Below, piece after piece: positions 1 to 9,945 of a stretch of DNA of 64,000 nucleotides. The translations under genes and the position numbers were made by a program. Under the pieces are notes generated by a model. The model was not told where the DNA came from and ran no database searches. It worked only from the letters and a program-made list of their open reading frames with translations. Positions within the stretch are counted from its first letter, which is position 1; every line of letters starts with the position of its first letter. Origin of the DNA: Neobacillus cucumis (lineage in GTDB: Bacteria; Bacillota; Bacilli; Bacillales; Cytobacillaceae). The stretch spans positions 124,001-188,000 of the forward strand of contig NZ_PGVE01000017.1 in NCBI RefSeq assembly GCF_002860255.1, written 5' to 3'.

Positions 1-2
1 CA

Positions 3-659
3 GAAAAGTACTGGATTGAATATAAAGATGATGCGACTGCCTTTAACGGGGAGAAAAAAGCACGAATAGCAGGAAAGGGAACGCTAAATAACGAGATTAG
101 TGCTATTTTCCTTAGTATGCTGAAAGAAAAAGGGGTAGAGAATCATTTTATTAAAAAAATTTCAGCAACAGAACAAATTGTCCAGCAGGTGGAGATAATC
201 CCCATTGAGGTGGTTATTCGAAACATCGCTGCAGGATCAATGGCAAAAAGGCTTGGATGGGACGAAGGAAAGGAACTCCCGAAGACGATTGTGGAATTTT
301 ACTACAAAAATGATGAGCTGGGAGACCCTATGATTAACAATGATCATATTGACATTCTTGGGCTCGCTGCAGAACAGGAATTAGTTGAAATTCGAAAACA
401 AGCTCTGAAAATCAATGAAATCCTAAAGGAATTTCTACAAAACAAAAATATTATCTTGGTGGATTTTAAATTAGAGTTTGGCAAAATCCCAGCAGGGACC
501 ATCATTTTAGCGGATGAAATCTCCCCGGATACGTGCCGATTTTGGGATGCCGACACAATGAAAAAGCTGGATAAAGATCGGTTTAGACGGGATTTAGGCA
601 GCGTCGAAGAAGCATATCAAGAAATATTAAGGAGAATCGGGGGTAGTGTCAATGTTTAA
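3..659 (+). CDS. purC: SAICAR synthase PurC (5' end outside window)
   Basis: Phosphoribosylaminoimidazole-succinocarboxamide synthase joins aspartate to CAIR in purine synthesis. The frame is open from base 3, well upstream of the first ATG at 117, and the early residues (YKDDATAFNGEKK, GKGTLNNEIS) are conserved PurC sequence, so the window edge cuts the gene; by memory of the roughly 240-residue family, about 20 residues are missing. The signatures VVIRNIAAGSMAKR, FYYKNDELGDP, DFKLEFG and LADEISPDTCR are all visible and nothing looks broken. The stop overlaps the start of purS, as is usual for translational coupling in Bacillus pur operons. Identity is near certain; only the N-terminus is unseen. 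Confidence 0.97.
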   Translation, partial: EKYWIEYKDDATAFNGEKKARIAGKGTLNNEISAIFLSMLKEKGVENHFIKKISATEQIVQQVEIIPIEVVIRNIAAGSMAKRLGWDEGKELPKTIVEFYYKNDELGDPMINNDHIDILGLAAEQELVEIRKQALKINEILKEFLQNKNIILVDFKLEFGKIPAGTIILADEISPDTCRFWDADTMKKLDKDRFRRDLGSVEEAYQEILRRIGGSVNV

Positions 660-906
660 AGCGACTGTATACGTAACGCTGCGAGAAAGTGTTTTAGATC
701 CACAAGGGAATGCCGTTCAGGAATCACTGCATTCACTTGGATATGATGAGGTTGGAGAGGTACGCATTGGGAAATACATGGAGCTTGAAATAAATAGTGA
801 TGATCAAAAAGCGGCAGAAGAACGTGTGAGCGATATGTGTGAGAAACTATTAGCCAATACCGTGATTGAAGACTTTAGGTTTGACCTTAACAAAATGGAA
901 GGATAG
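652..906 (+). CDS. purS: FGAM synthase subunit PurS
   Basis: Small subunit of the three-part phosphoribosylformylglycinamidine synthase (PurS, PurQ, PurL) of Gram-positives; it bridges the glutaminase and the synthase. The protein is 84 residues, the family length, with the motifs ESVLDPQG, VRIGKYMEL and MCEKLLANTVIEDF. I chose the ATG at 652 because MFKATVYV aligns with the family N-terminus. A GTG at 646 would add two residues and sits better after AAGGAG at 629-634, so it remains possible. The gene overlaps the purC stop codon. Confidence 0.95.
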   Translation: MFKATVYVTLRESVLDPQGNAVQESLHSLGYDEVGEVRIGKYMELEINSDDQKAAEERVSDMCEKLLANTVIEDFRFDLNKMEG

Positions 907-918
907 GAGGGAAGTAAG

Positions 919-1602
919 TTGAACTTTGCTGTATTGGTTTTTCCTGGTTCAAACTGCGATGTAGATATGTATAAGGCGGTTTTAGATACAATTGAACAAT
1001 CGGTCGAATATGTATGGCATCTAGAAACAGACCTATCGAAATATGATGCGATTCTTGTCCCAGGAGGATTCTCCTACGGGGATTATTTGCGGCCAGGTGC
1101 TGTTGCTAGTCTGTCTCCCGTCATGGAGCAGGTGAAAATAGCAGCGGAAGAGGGGAAATTGGTCCTTGGTGTCTGTAATGGATTTCAAATACTAACAGAA
1201 GCAGGGTTATTGCCAGGTGCTCTAAGAAGAAATCAACGTTTGAAATTTCATTGTGATACCATTGATTTAACAGTAGAAAACAACCAAACTCCGTTCACCT
1301 TAGAATATCAGGAAGGCGAAACGATTCGTATTCCCATTGCCCATGGCGATGGAAATTATTATTGTGACCAAGAAACATTGGAACAATTAGAACAGAACAA
1401 TCAAATTGTTTTCAGATATAAAGGGACCAATCCAAATGGTTCTATTTCTGAGATTGCAGGGGTGATCAACGAAAGAGGAAATGTTTTAGGATTAATGCCC
1501 CATCCGGAACGTGCCGTTCACAAGTGGCTCGGAACAGATGACGGAAAACGGATGTTTTCATCTATTTTAAGTTACTGGAGGCAACAACATGGTACAGCAT
1601 AA
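919..1602 (+). CDS. purQ: FGAM synthase glutaminase subunit PurQ
   Basis: Class I glutamine amidotransferase that supplies ammonia to PurL. The 227 residues carry FPGSNCD at the start, the nucleophile elbow GVCNGFQ (Cys near residue 86) and HPERA near the end with the catalytic His/Glu. Translation starts at TTG 919 after a strong GGAGG site. The last 14 bases overlap the start of purL, so the two subunits are probably translated together. Confidence 0.97.
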   Translation: MNFAVLVFPGSNCDVDMYKAVLDTIEQSVEYVWHLETDLSKYDAILVPGGFSYGDYLRPGAVASLSPVMEQVKIAAEEGKLVLGVCNGFQILTEAGLLPGALRRNQRLKFHCDTIDLTVENNQTPFTLEYQEGETIRIPIAHGDGNYYCDQETLEQLEQNNQIVFRYKGTNPNGSISEIAGVINERGNVLGLMPHPERAVHKWLGTDDGKRMFSSILSYWRQQHGTA

Positions 1603-3877
1603 AGAACCAACTCCCGAGCAAATCGCCCAGCAAAAGGTCTATCGGGAAATGGGATTGACGGACGAAGAGTTCGATAAAGTGATCGAGATTCTCGGGCGAA
1701 AACCTAATTATACGGAAACGGGAATATTTAGTGTCATGTGGTCCGAGCATTGCAGCTATAAAAATTCGAAGGTGGTCCTAAAGCGTTTTCCCACTTTAGG
1801 CCCGCATGTCTTGCAAGGTCCTGGAGAAGGGGCTGGAATTGTTGATATTGGTGATAACCAAGCGGTCGTGTTTAAAATTGAAAGCCACAATCATCCATCA
1901 GCCATTGAGCCTTATCAAGGTGCTGCGACGGGAGTTGGCGGGATCATTCGTGATGTTTTTTCCATGGGTGCACGTCCGATTGCCTTATTAAACTCACTCC
2001 GTTTTGGCGAACTTGATAATCCAAAAACGAAATATATTTTTGAAAATGTGGTCGCCGGTATTGCAGGATATGGTAACTGTATGGGCATTCCTACAGTTGG
2101 CGGGGAAATCTACTTTGATGCTTCCTATGAAGGCAATCCCCTTGTAAATGCCATGTGTGTCGGGTTAATTAACCATGATGAAATTCAAAAAGGTGTCGCT
2201 AAAGGGATTAATAACCCGGTTATTTATGTTGGAGCTGCAACCGGAAGAGATGGTATACATGGAGCAACCTTCGCATCAGAAGAGTTGAGTGAAAATTCAG
2301 AAGCGAAACGTCCAGCTGTTCAAGTAGGCGACCCGTTTATGGAAAAATTGCTGCTGGAAGCGACTCTTGAATTGATTTCCTCAGGTCATGTAGTAGGAAT
2401 ACAGGATATGGGGGCTGCAGGATTAACCAGCTCCAGTTCTGAAATGGCCAGTAAAGCGGGAAATGGTATTGAATTAAACCTAGACCTCGTTCCACAACGT
2501 GAAAAAGGGATGAGTGCCTATGAAATGATGCTGTCAGAATCCCAAGAAAGAATGCTGGTTGTCGCCAAAAGTGGAAAAGAGGAGGAAGTAAAAAAGATTT
2601 TTGACAAATGGGGACTGCACTCTGCCGTGATCGGCCGAGTGACAGATGATAATCATCTTCGATTACTCCACAAAGGAGAGGTCGTTGCGGAAATCCCGGC
2701 AGACAAACTGGCAGAAGATGCGCCGGTTTATTGTAAAACCTCTAAAGAGGCTCCTTATTATGAACGATTTTCATCGATAGACGCAGCTGCAGGCATGGAA
2801 GAGCCAAAAGAATATAATTCGGTTTTAAAGCAGCTGCTTGCCTCGCCTACGATTGCCAGTAAAGAGTGGGTATATCAACAGTATGATTATATGGTGAGAA
2901 CAAATACCGCCGTTATACCAGGATCCGATGCTGCTGTTGTTGCGATTCGTGGAACCCGGAAAGCATTAGCGATGACGACGGATTGCAACGGCAGGTATGT
3001 GTACCTTGATCCATTTGTAGGAGGAGCAATCGCGGTAGCAGAAGCGGCCCGTAATGTGGTTTGTTCCGGAGCGGAACCTTTAGCGATTACAGATAACTTG
3101 AATTTTGGGAGTCCAGAAAAACCAGAAATCTTCTGGCAGTTTGAAAAGGCGGCTGATGGTATTAGTGAAGCTTGTCGACAACTTAATACCCCGGTTATTG
3201 GCGGAAACGTAAGCCTCTATAACGAGACAAAAGGAGAAGCCATTTTTCCAACCCCAACGATCGGCATGGTTGGGCTAATGAAAGATATCGCTCACATTAC
3301 AACACAGGAGTTTAAAAATGAAGGCGATATAATCTTTTTAATTGGGGAAACCAAAGCAGAAATAGGCGGCTCGGAATACCAAAAAATGATGACAGGCAAG
3401 ATCGAAGGCCGTCCGCCGCAGTTAAACCTTGACTTGGAAAAGAAGATTCAAGCCTTTACCCTTAAGATCATTCAAGGAGGAATCGTAAAATCAGCTCATG
3501 ATGCGGCAGAAGGGGGTTTAGCAGTTGCAATAGCTGAAAGCTGTATAGGCGGGAAGTTGGGAGCAGAAATTCATTTAACTGATGAATTGCGTACGGACTT
3601 AAGTCTCTTTAGTGAAACTCAATCTCGAATTATTGTATCTATGTCAGAGAAACACGCTGAGAAGATAAAGGAAATGGCCAAACAGCAAGAAGTTCCGATA
3701 AAAGAGATCGGGAAAGTGAAGGGTAGCGAACTTTCTATTTTTCATAATGGAAATAACATAATCTCACAACCTGTTGCTACATTGGATGCTGTCTGGCGGA
3801 ATACTATTCCTGATATTATGCGTTCCGGATTACTAAAAAAGTTTAACATGCAGGAAATCTCTACAAGTTTACCGTAA
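1589..3877 (+). CDS. purL: FGAM synthase large subunit PurL
   Basis: ATP-dependent synthase subunit turning FGAR into FGAM. At 762 residues it has the small-PurL length of Gram-positives (about 740), unlike the fused 1300-residue enzyme of E. coli. Conserved blocks include [50 protein letters not shown] and [14 protein letters not shown]. The ATG follows TGGAGG with 7-base spacing inside the end of purQ. In Bacillus subtilis purF normally follows; here purM begins only 13 bases after the stop. Confidence 0.97.
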   Translation: MVQHKEPTPEQIAQQKVYREMGLTDEEFDKVIEILGRKPNYTETGIFSVMWSEHCSYKNSKVVLKRFPTLGPHVLQGPGEGAGIVDIGDNQAVVFKIESHNHPSAIEPYQGAATGVGGIIRDVFSMGARPIALLNSLRFGELDNPKTKYIFENVVAGIAGYGNCMGIPTVGGEIYFDASYEGNPLVNAMCVGLINHDEIQKGVAKGINNPVIYVGAATGRDGIHGATFASEELSENSEAKRPAVQVGDPFMEKLLLEATLELISSGHVVGIQDMGAAGLTSSSSEMASKAGNGIELNLDLVPQREKGMSAYEMMLSESQERMLVVAKSGKEEEVKKIFDKWGLHSAVIGRVTDDNHLRLLHKGEVVAEIPADKLAEDAPVYCKTSKEAPYYERFSSIDAAAGMEEPKEYNSVLKQLLASPTIASKEWVYQQYDYMVRTNTAVIPGSDAAVVAIRGTRKALAMTTDCNGRYVYLDPFVGGAIAVAEAARNVVCSGAEPLAITDNLNFGSPEKPEIFWQFEKAADGISEACRQLNTPVIGGNVSLYNETKGEAIFPTPTIGMVGLMKDIAHITTQEFKNEGDIIFLIGETKAEIGGSEYQKMMTGKIEGRPPQLNLDLEKKIQAFTLKIIQGGIVKSAHDAAEGGLAVAIAESCIGGKLGAEIHLTDELRTDLSLFSETQSRIIVSMSEKHAEKIKEMAKQQEVPIKEIGKVKGSELSIFHNGNNIISQPVATLDAVWRNTIPDIMRSGLLKKFNMQEISTSLP

Positions 3878-3890
3878 AGGAGTGAAACAG

Positions 3891-4925
3891 ATGAGCGACG
3901 CGTACCGTCAAGCTGGAGTCAATATTGATGCGGGAAATGAAGCGGTTGAAAGAATGAAAAAACATGTAAAAAAAACCTTCCGTAAAGAGGTGTTAACGGG
4001 ACTAGGAGGGTTTGGGGCTATATTTAAACCAGATATAACAGGGATAGAAGAACCTGTTTTTGTTTCAGGTACGGATGGTGTAGGGACTAAATTGAAGATC
4101 GCCTTTTCCATGGATAAACATGATACCATTGGAATCGATGCCGTTGCTATGTGTGTGAATGATGTAATCGTCCAAGGGGCCGAGCCTCTTTTTTTTCTAG
4201 ACTATCTTGCTTGCGGTCAGATTGTACCGGAAAAAATTGAAGCCATCGTAAAAGGGATTGCAGATGGATGTGTGCAGGCTGGGTGTGCGCTAATTGGCGG
4301 CGAGACAGCCGAGATGCCAGGGATGTACCAGGACGAGGAATATGACATCGCCGGCTTTACAGTAGGCATGGTGGATCAAAAACATCTTATTGATGGAACC
4401 AAAGTAAAAGATGGACAGGTTCTCATTGGTTTAGCTTCGAGTGGTGTACATAGCAACGGTTTTTCACTGGTCCGAAAGGTTCTATTAGAAGATGCTAAAC
4501 TCTCATTCGGTGATTATATAGAAGAATTAGGATCTGAATTAGGAAAAGTGTTGCTGCAGCCGACAAAAATTTATGTGAAATCGGTTCTTTCAACTGTAAG
4601 AAAATATAATGTCTCTGGTCTAGTACATGTGACAGGCGGAGGCTTTTATGATAACATTCCTCGAATCCTACCCAAAGGCTTACAGGCTGAAATTAATCAT
4701 GGATCTTGGAAGGTCCCAAAAATTTTCTCCTTTATACAGGATAGAGGTAAAATATCTGATTATGATATGTTTCGAACTTTTAATATGGGAATTGGCATGA
4801 TTTTGGTGGTAGATTCCATAGACGCCAAGGCCATTTTAGAGCACTTACAAACTTTAGGTGAAACTGCGTACGAAATAGGTACCGTGCAAAGTGGTACTAA
4901 TGATGTCGTTATTAAAAAGGAGTAA
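3891..4925 (+). CDS. purM: AIR synthase PurM
   Basis: Phosphoribosylformylglycinamidine cyclo-ligase closes the imidazole ring to give AIR, which also feeds thiamine pyrimidine synthesis. The 344 residues show the family blocks [40 protein letters not shown] and [13 protein letters not shown]. The ATG at 3891 is preceded by AAAGGAG with 8-base spacing; an upstream GTG at 3882 lies inside that ribosome site and is unlikely. It directly follows purL, with no room for purF. Confidence 0.96.
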   Translation: MSDAYRQAGVNIDAGNEAVERMKKHVKKTFRKEVLTGLGGFGAIFKPDITGIEEPVFVSGTDGVGTKLKIAFSMDKHDTIGIDAVAMCVNDVIVQGAEPLFFLDYLACGQIVPEKIEAIVKGIADGCVQAGCALIGGETAEMPGMYQDEEYDIAGFTVGMVDQKHLIDGTKVKDGQVLIGLASSGVHSNGFSLVRKVLLEDAKLSFGDYIEELGSELGKVLLQPTKIYVKSVLSTVRKYNVSGLVHVTGGGFYDNIPRILPKGLQAEINHGSWKVPKIFSFIQDRGKISDYDMFRTFNMGIGMILVVDSIDAKAILEHLQTLGETAYEIGTVQSGTNDVVIKKE

Positions 4926-4927
4926 GT

Positions 4928-5503
4928 ATGAAGATAGCTGTTTTTGCTTCTGGTACGGGTTCTAATTTTGCTGCGATTCTAGAATCCATCCAATCGAAAA
5001 AAATTATGAATGTTGAGGTGGTTTTACTAGTCAGTGATCGCCCAAAAGCTCTTGTAATCCAGAAAGCCAGGGATGAACGGATCCCTGTGTTTACTTTTAA
5101 GGCCAATGACTTTCCAAACAAACAAGTCTATGAAGAAGAGATTCTTAACGAGTTAACACAAAGAGAGGTTGATTTTATCGTATTGGCTGGCTATATGAGA
5201 CTGTTGGGTCCTGTTTTACTTCAGGCTTATGATGGAAAAATCATTAATGTCCATCCTTCTCTATTACCAGCTTTCACAGGAAAAGATGCCATTGGTCAAG
5301 CGCTTGATTGTGGGGTAAAAGTGACAGGGGTCACGGTCCATTATGTCGACGAAGGAATGGATACAGGACCGATCATCGACCAACGAGCAGTGACAATCGA
5401 TCCAGATGAAACAAGAGAAACATTAATAAAAAAAATTCAGGAGCAGGAGCACCGATTATTGCCAGAAGTAATCCAAAACCTGGCTTCCAGGCTTACATTT
5501 TAA
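4928..5503 (+). CDS. purN: GAR transformylase PurN
   Basis: Phosphoribosylglycinamide formyltransferase uses 10-formyl-THF to formylate GAR. The 191-residue protein opens with the GAR-binding loop ASGTGSN and carries the catalytic triad context: Asn and His in NVHPSLLPAF and Asp in DEGMDTGPII. AAAAGGAG precedes the start, which lies 2 bases after purM. In the classic order purH would follow, but purD does. Confidence 0.96.
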   Translation: MKIAVFASGTGSNFAAILESIQSKKIMNVEVVLLVSDRPKALVIQKARDERIPVFTFKANDFPNKQVYEEEILNELTQREVDFIVLAGYMRLLGPVLLQAYDGKIINVHPSLLPAFTGKDAIGQALDCGVKVTGVTVHYVDEGMDTGPIIDQRAVTIDPDETRETLIKKIQEQEHRLLPEVIQNLASRLTF

Positions 5504-5523
5504 ACACTAGGAGGTAAGATAAA

Positions 5524-6786
5524 ATGAAGGTGTTAGTTGTAGGGGGAGGGGGCCGTGAGCATGCGATTGTTTGGAAACTGTCGCAAAGTCCTAAAATTAA
5601 CAAACTTTATTGTGCTCCTGGCAATCCAGGAATTGCAGAATTAGCAGAATGCGTTTCGATTGCTGTTTCAGAGATTGAGAAATTGGCGGATTTTGCAAAA
5701 AAGGAACAAATTGATCTTACTTTTGTTGGACCAGAAGAGCCGCTTTCATTGGGTATTGTCAATTTTTTTAAAGAGCAGGAGTTAACAATATTTGGCCCTT
5801 CAAAGGAAGCGGCCCTAATAGAGGGAAGTAAGGCATTTGCTAAAGAATTAATGATGAAGTATCAGATTCCGACAGCTAAATATGCTGCTTTTACAAACTA
5901 TGAGGAGGCACTAGCCTATGTTCGCAGCGAAGGTCCACCGATTGTGATTAAAGCGGATGGCTTAGCTGCAGGAAAAGGTGTAGTTGTCGCGAAAAAATTT
6001 GAAGAAGCTGAGGAAGCCCTGAAAAGTATGATGAAAGAAGTCACGTTTGGTTCCGCTGGAGCAAGGGTAGTAGTTGAAGAATTTTTGGAAGGAGAAGAAT
6101 TAACTCTGCTCAGTTTTGTGAATGGGGCTACTGTTAAGCCAATGGTTCCGGCTCAGGATCATAAACCCGTATTTAATAACGACAAGGGACCTAACACTGG
6201 TGGAATGGGAACTTATGCCCCTTTACCGCATATTGAATCTTCTATGATTGATCGAATTATTCAAGAAATCGTCGAACCAACGGCAAAAGCAATGGTTGAA
6301 GAAGGTTACCCATTTGAAGGGATTCTATATACAGGATTGATTCTTACTAAAGAAGGACCAAAGGTCATTGAATATAATGCTCGTTTTGGGGATCCGGAAA
6401 CACAGGTCATACTCCCTTTATTAGAAACGGACTTACTTGACATTTTGATTGCAAGTTCTGAAGGAGAATTAGAAAAGATAGAGGTCAATTGGACAGAAAA
6501 GTCAGCGGTTTGTGTCATTATGACTTCGGGAGGCTATCCGGGTCCATACAAAAAAGGAGATGTAATAAAAGGATTAGAACAGATTGAATATCCGACGATT
6601 GTATTCCACGCAGGGACATCCGAAAAGGATAGTGAGATATTAACAAATGGAGGACGTGTTCTAGGAATTACTGCTATTGGTGACAATCTTCGAGAAGCGA
6701 GGGATATGGCTTACAAGTCCGTAGGGAAAATATATTTTTCAAATGCACATTTCCGAACAGATATCGCATCTAAAGCATTCTATTAA
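5524..6786 (+). CDS. purD: GAR synthetase PurD
   Basis: Phosphoribosylamine-glycine ligase, step two of purine synthesis. The 420-residue ATP-grasp protein has VVGGGGREHAI at the N-terminus, VIKADGLAAGKGVVVA as ATP-binding loop, GGMGTYAPLP and EYNARFGDPETQV. AGGAGG lies 7 bases before the ATG. It is the last gene of the operon and is followed by a stem-loop terminator. Confidence 0.97.
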   Translation: MKVLVVGGGGREHAIVWKLSQSPKINKLYCAPGNPGIAELAECVSIAVSEIEKLADFAKKEQIDLTFVGPEEPLSLGIVNFFKEQELTIFGPSKEAALIEGSKAFAKELMMKYQIPTAKYAAFTNYEEALAYVRSEGPPIVIKADGLAAGKGVVVAKKFEEAEEALKSMMKEVTFGSAGARVVVEEFLEGEELTLLSFVNGATVKPMVPAQDHKPVFNNDKGPNTGGMGTYAPLPHIESSMIDRIIQEIVEPTAKAMVEEGYPFEGILYTGLILTKEGPKVIEYNARFGDPETQVILPLLETDLLDILIASSEGELEKIEVNWTEKSAVCVIMTSGGYPGPYKKGDVIKGLEQIEYPTIVFHAGTSEKDSEILTNGGRVLGITAIGDNLREARDMAYKSVGKIYFSNAHFRTDIASKAFY

Positions 6787-6808
6787 ATATTGTCAATATG
6801 GGTTCAGA

Positions 6809-6842
6809 GGCACTACACATTAACAAATGTAGTGCCTTTTCA
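6809..6842 (+). terminator. rho-independent terminator of the pur operon
   Basis: GGCACTACA pairs with TGTAGTGCC across a 10-base loop and is followed by TTTT. It lies 22 bases after the purD stop. Confidence 0.8.
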
Positions 6843-6958
6843 CTGGTCTGGATTACAAAATTTAGAAGTTTTCCCAATGGAACTTATATTCCTTATTATG
6901 GTTACAAATACTATTCTCGTCTGCAGGATTTTAATAAAAAAAAGGAGGATTATTCCAA

Positions 6959-8905
6959 TTGGTGAAACAGTTTTTATTCATTTTTGTAGTTTTAATTTTC
7001 ATAGCAGGGCAGTTTTATCCTTTACAAGCAACTGCCCAAAAGCCGAGCAGTACGGTTCAGTTACGCTTGCTTGAAACGACGGATGTACATGTGTTTTTAG
7101 CGAACTATGATTACTATCAGACCAAACAGGACGACAAGGTTGGTTTGGTGAAAACCGCAACCCTCATCAAACAGGCAAGAAAGGAAGTGAAGAATTCCAT
7201 GCTGTTTGATAATGGGGACGAAATTCAAGGGAATCCTTTAGGTGATTATATTGCAAAAGAGAAGGGGTTAAAGCCCGGTGAAGTTCATCCTGTTTACAGG
7301 TCCTTTAACTTGTTGCAATACGATGCCACCACGGTTGGAAATCATGAGTTTAATTATGGCTTAGATTTTTTAAAGGAAACATTAAATGACGCGAAAATGC
7401 CTGTAGTCAACGCTAATGTGTACAAGGCCGGAACCAATCAGCCATATTTTAAACCGTATGTTATGTTAAACAAATCTGTAGTGGATAACGCAGGGAAAAA
7501 GCAGACACTTAAGGTAGGGGTAATCGGCTTTGTTCCGCCGCAGATTATGGAATGGGATAAAGGTAATTTAGAAGGAAAAGTGGAAACTAGATCGATTGTC
7601 GAGTCGGCAAAGAAATACGCCCCAATCATGAAAAAAGAGGGGGCAGATGTCATTGTTGCCCTTGCTCATACGGGAATTAGCGGTGAACCATATCAGCCAG
7701 GTATGGAGAATGCAGGTTATTATGTAACACAAATAAAGGACATTGATGCCGTATTCACAGGACATCAGCATAACACCTTCCCAGGTCCAATCTATAAAGA
7801 TTTACCAAACACCGATTTGGAAAAGGGTACAATTAACGGGAAGCCAGTTGTAATGGCTGGTGCTTTTGGCAGCCATCTTGGTGTCATTGATCTTCAATTA
7901 CAAAAACAGCGAGGCAAATGGAAGGTAGTGGATAGTAAAGCTTCATTGCGGCCGATTGTGGATGCAAGTGGTAATTCCGTTGTTCAAACGGACGAGCTAT
8001 TAATGAATTCAATCAAGCCGGAGCATGAAGCCACTATCAAGTATGTAAATCAACCTGTCGGTGAAACGACTGCTCCAATTTTTAGCTATTTTGCGCTCGT
8101 TCAAGATGATCCATCTGTACAAATTGTCAATAACGCCCAAACCGATTATTTGGTAGAAAAATTAAAAGACCCTTCCTATAGTAAGTATGCTGGAATACCT
8201 GTTCTTTCAGCGGCAGCGCCATTTAAAGCAGGCGGGCGAGGAGGTCCAAGTTATTATACCGATATTCCTGCGGGAACATTGGCCATTAAAAATATTGCTG
8301 ACTTGTATTTGTACCCGAACACACTGCAGGCAAAATTAGTCACTGGTGCACAGCTTAAAGAATGGCTGGAAATGAGTGCGGGGCAATTCAATCAAATGAA
8401 TCCTGCCAGCAGTGGGGAACAGCAGCTAATAAGTCCCAATTTTCCTTCCTTTAATTTTGATGTGATTGATGGCGTACAATACCAGATCGATGTAACGAAA
8501 CCGGCAAAATATGACCCGAACGGAAATGTCATTAACTCGGGTTCAAGCCGGATTGTTAACCTGTCTTATCAAGGAAAACCAGTTACAGCTGATCAAAAGT
8601 TCATTGTGGCGACAAATAATTATCGTGCTTCAAGCAACACTTTCCCTGGGGTTAGTCAAGGTGAGATTGTGTTTAAGTCCCCAGATGAAAATCGACAAAT
8701 TGTCACGAACTATATACAGGCGCATAAACCGCTTAACCCAACTGCGGATCAAAACTGGTCACTTGCTAAATTTCAAGGAACGGCCATCCCTGTTTTTGAT
8801 TCATCACCAAATGCCCAAAAGTATCTAGGACAATATCCAAATATAAAATATATCGGGCCTTCCGCAGGAGGATTTGTAAAATATTCAATCAACTTGAACC
8901 AATAG
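6959..8905 (+). CDS. cpdB: secreted 2',3'-cyclic-nucleotide phosphodiesterase / 3'-nucleotidase
   Basis: Metallophosphoesterase that would hydrolyse extracellular 2',3'-cyclic nucleotides and 3'-nucleotides to salvage nucleosides and phosphate. The N-terminus is a signal peptide (KQ, a hydrophobic run, then an ATA-QK cleavage region). Metal-ligand motifs follow in family order: ETTDVH, FDNGDEIQGNP, GNHEFNYG and GHQHNTFPG; the second half fits a 5'-nucleotidase C-terminal domain. At 648 residues it matches single-unit CpdB rather than the double-length YfkN of B. subtilis. No LPXTG anchor is seen, so it is probably released. Start is TTG 6959 after AAAGGAGGA; GTG 6962 is an alternative. Proximity to purine synthesis may be coincidence. 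Confidence 0.88.
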   Translation: MVKQFLFIFVVLIFIAGQFYPLQATAQKPSSTVQLRLLETTDVHVFLANYDYYQTKQDDKVGLVKTATLIKQARKEVKNSMLFDNGDEIQGNPLGDYIAKEKGLKPGEVHPVYRSFNLLQYDATTVGNHEFNYGLDFLKETLNDAKMPVVNANVYKAGTNQPYFKPYVMLNKSVVDNAGKKQTLKVGVIGFVPPQIMEWDKGNLEGKVETRSIVESAKKYAPIMKKEGADVIVALAHTGISGEPYQPGMENAGYYVTQIKDIDAVFTGHQHNTFPGPIYKDLPNTDLEKGTINGKPVVMAGAFGSHLGVIDLQLQKQRGKWKVVDSKASLRPIVDASGNSVVQTDELLMNSIKPEHEATIKYVNQPVGETTAPIFSYFALVQDDPSVQIVNNAQTDYLVEKLKDPSYSKYAGIPVLSAAAPFKAGGRGGPSYYTDIPAGTLAIKNIADLYLYPNTLQAKLVTGAQLKEWLEMSAGQFNQMNPASSGEQQLISPNFPSFNFDVIDGVQYQIDVTKPAKYDPNGNVINSGSSRIVNLSYQGKPVTADQKFIVATNNYRASSNTFPGVSQGEIVFKSPDENRQIVTNYIQAHKPLNPTADQNWSLAKFQGTAIPVFDSSPNAQKYLGQYPNIKYIGPSAGGFVKYSINLNQ

Positions 8906-8946
8906 CAGTATGAGGATACCCCAACTGCCAACGTTTAAACAAAAAA

Positions 8947-8980
8947 GCTGTCCCACAAAAATGTTGTGGACAGCATTTTT
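8947..8980. terminator. terminator between convergent genes
   Basis: GCTGTCC(C)ACAA pairs with TTGTGGACAGC with one bulged base and is followed by ATTTTT; an A-run on the left side would let it serve the opposing AraC gene too. Confidence 0.7.
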
Positions 8981-8990
8981 GTGTGCAGAT

Positions 8991-9770
8991 TTATTCTATA
9001 AATAGTGAAGTTTGCTTTTCTCGGTACTCTTTTGGTGTGCATAATTTGATCTTTACAAAGTTGCGATTAAATGAACGGATATTTTCATATCCACAAAGGA
9101 AAGCAATATCTGAAATCGTTTTTTCTGTTGTGCTAAGTAAATAACAAGCATAGTTTATTCTCGTCTCATTTAAAAAATCTACAAAAGACGTTTTCACATG
9201 AGCATTAAAATATTTAGATAAGTAATTGTAACTATAACCTAATTTACGAGCCATACCGTTTAAAGAAATCGATTCTGTAAAGTGTTCCTGTATATAAGAT
9301 AATATGGAGTGAAGCAGATCTGGTTCTTTCTTTGCTTTAATTAAAGTGGTTTGTTCCATCAGCTCTGATAATAATAAGTAGAGACTTGCTTTTTGTTCTA
9401 GTAAATTCGAGTTAACCGAAAAAAGTGCCTTCGAAATAAGCGTTCTTGCTTCTGAAGATAGATTGAAAACTGGGTTTGCAAGGGAGCTTTTTTCTATCAT
9501 CCTTTGAAAAGTTGGAACATAGTCTGGGGAAAAAATACAAATTTTCGTTTGAGATTGTGATTTTGTAATTAATGAATGAATTTCAAAAGGTAAGATTAAT
9601 AAGAATTGTCCAGTTTTCAAATGAAAACTTCTTTGACTGATAATGACTTCCATTTCTCCATCTATGACAAATATCAATTCATAACAACGGTGGAGGTGGC
9701 TTGGGAAGTTTAAGTTAGTAGTTTGAAAGTTTGTAATTAAATCAAAATGTTGGGCTTCATATATTAACAT
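8991..9770 (-). CDS. AraC-family transcriptional regulator
   Basis: The 259-residue protein has an N-terminal cupin-like sensor (residues about 15-110, HLHRCYELIFVIDGEMEV and LKTGQFLLILPFEIHSL) and two C-terminal helix-turn-helix motifs of AraC type (about 160-255, ending SDIAFLCGYENIRSFNRNFVKIKLCTP). The cupin suggests a sugar-like ligand. It is divergent from the Gfo/Idh/MocA operon, whose likely regulator it is, by position only; 175 bases lie between the two starts. Confidence 0.88.
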   Translation of the reverse strand: MLIYEAQHFDLITNFQTTNLNFPSHLHRCYELIFVIDGEMEVIISQRSFHLKTGQFLLILPFEIHSLITKSQSQTKICIFSPDYVPTFQRMIEKSSLANPVFNLSSEARTLISKALFSVNSNLLEQKASLYLLLSELMEQTTLIKAKKEPDLLHSILSYIQEHFTESISLNGMARKLGYSYNYLSKYFNAHVKTSFVDFLNETRINYACYLLSTTEKTISDIAFLCGYENIRSFNRNFVKIKLCTPKEYREKQTSLFIE

Positions 9771-9945
9771 TTTAATATTTTCCTCTTGAAAAAGTTAATT
9801 TTTGTCTAGGATTATATAAGTTTTTTCTTGTTGTGTCAAACTTAATAATGATACATTTACCAATAGATTAGTTAAAAACAAAAATAGTTTAAGAAGCTTT
9901 TACTCTCTTATTCTTATCACAATCCAAAATAAAAAGGAGAAGGCT

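Noticed and set aside
6790-7074. 94-codon frame after purD
   Set aside because: It runs through the pur terminator and the start of the nucleotidase gene in another frame and has no ribosome site.
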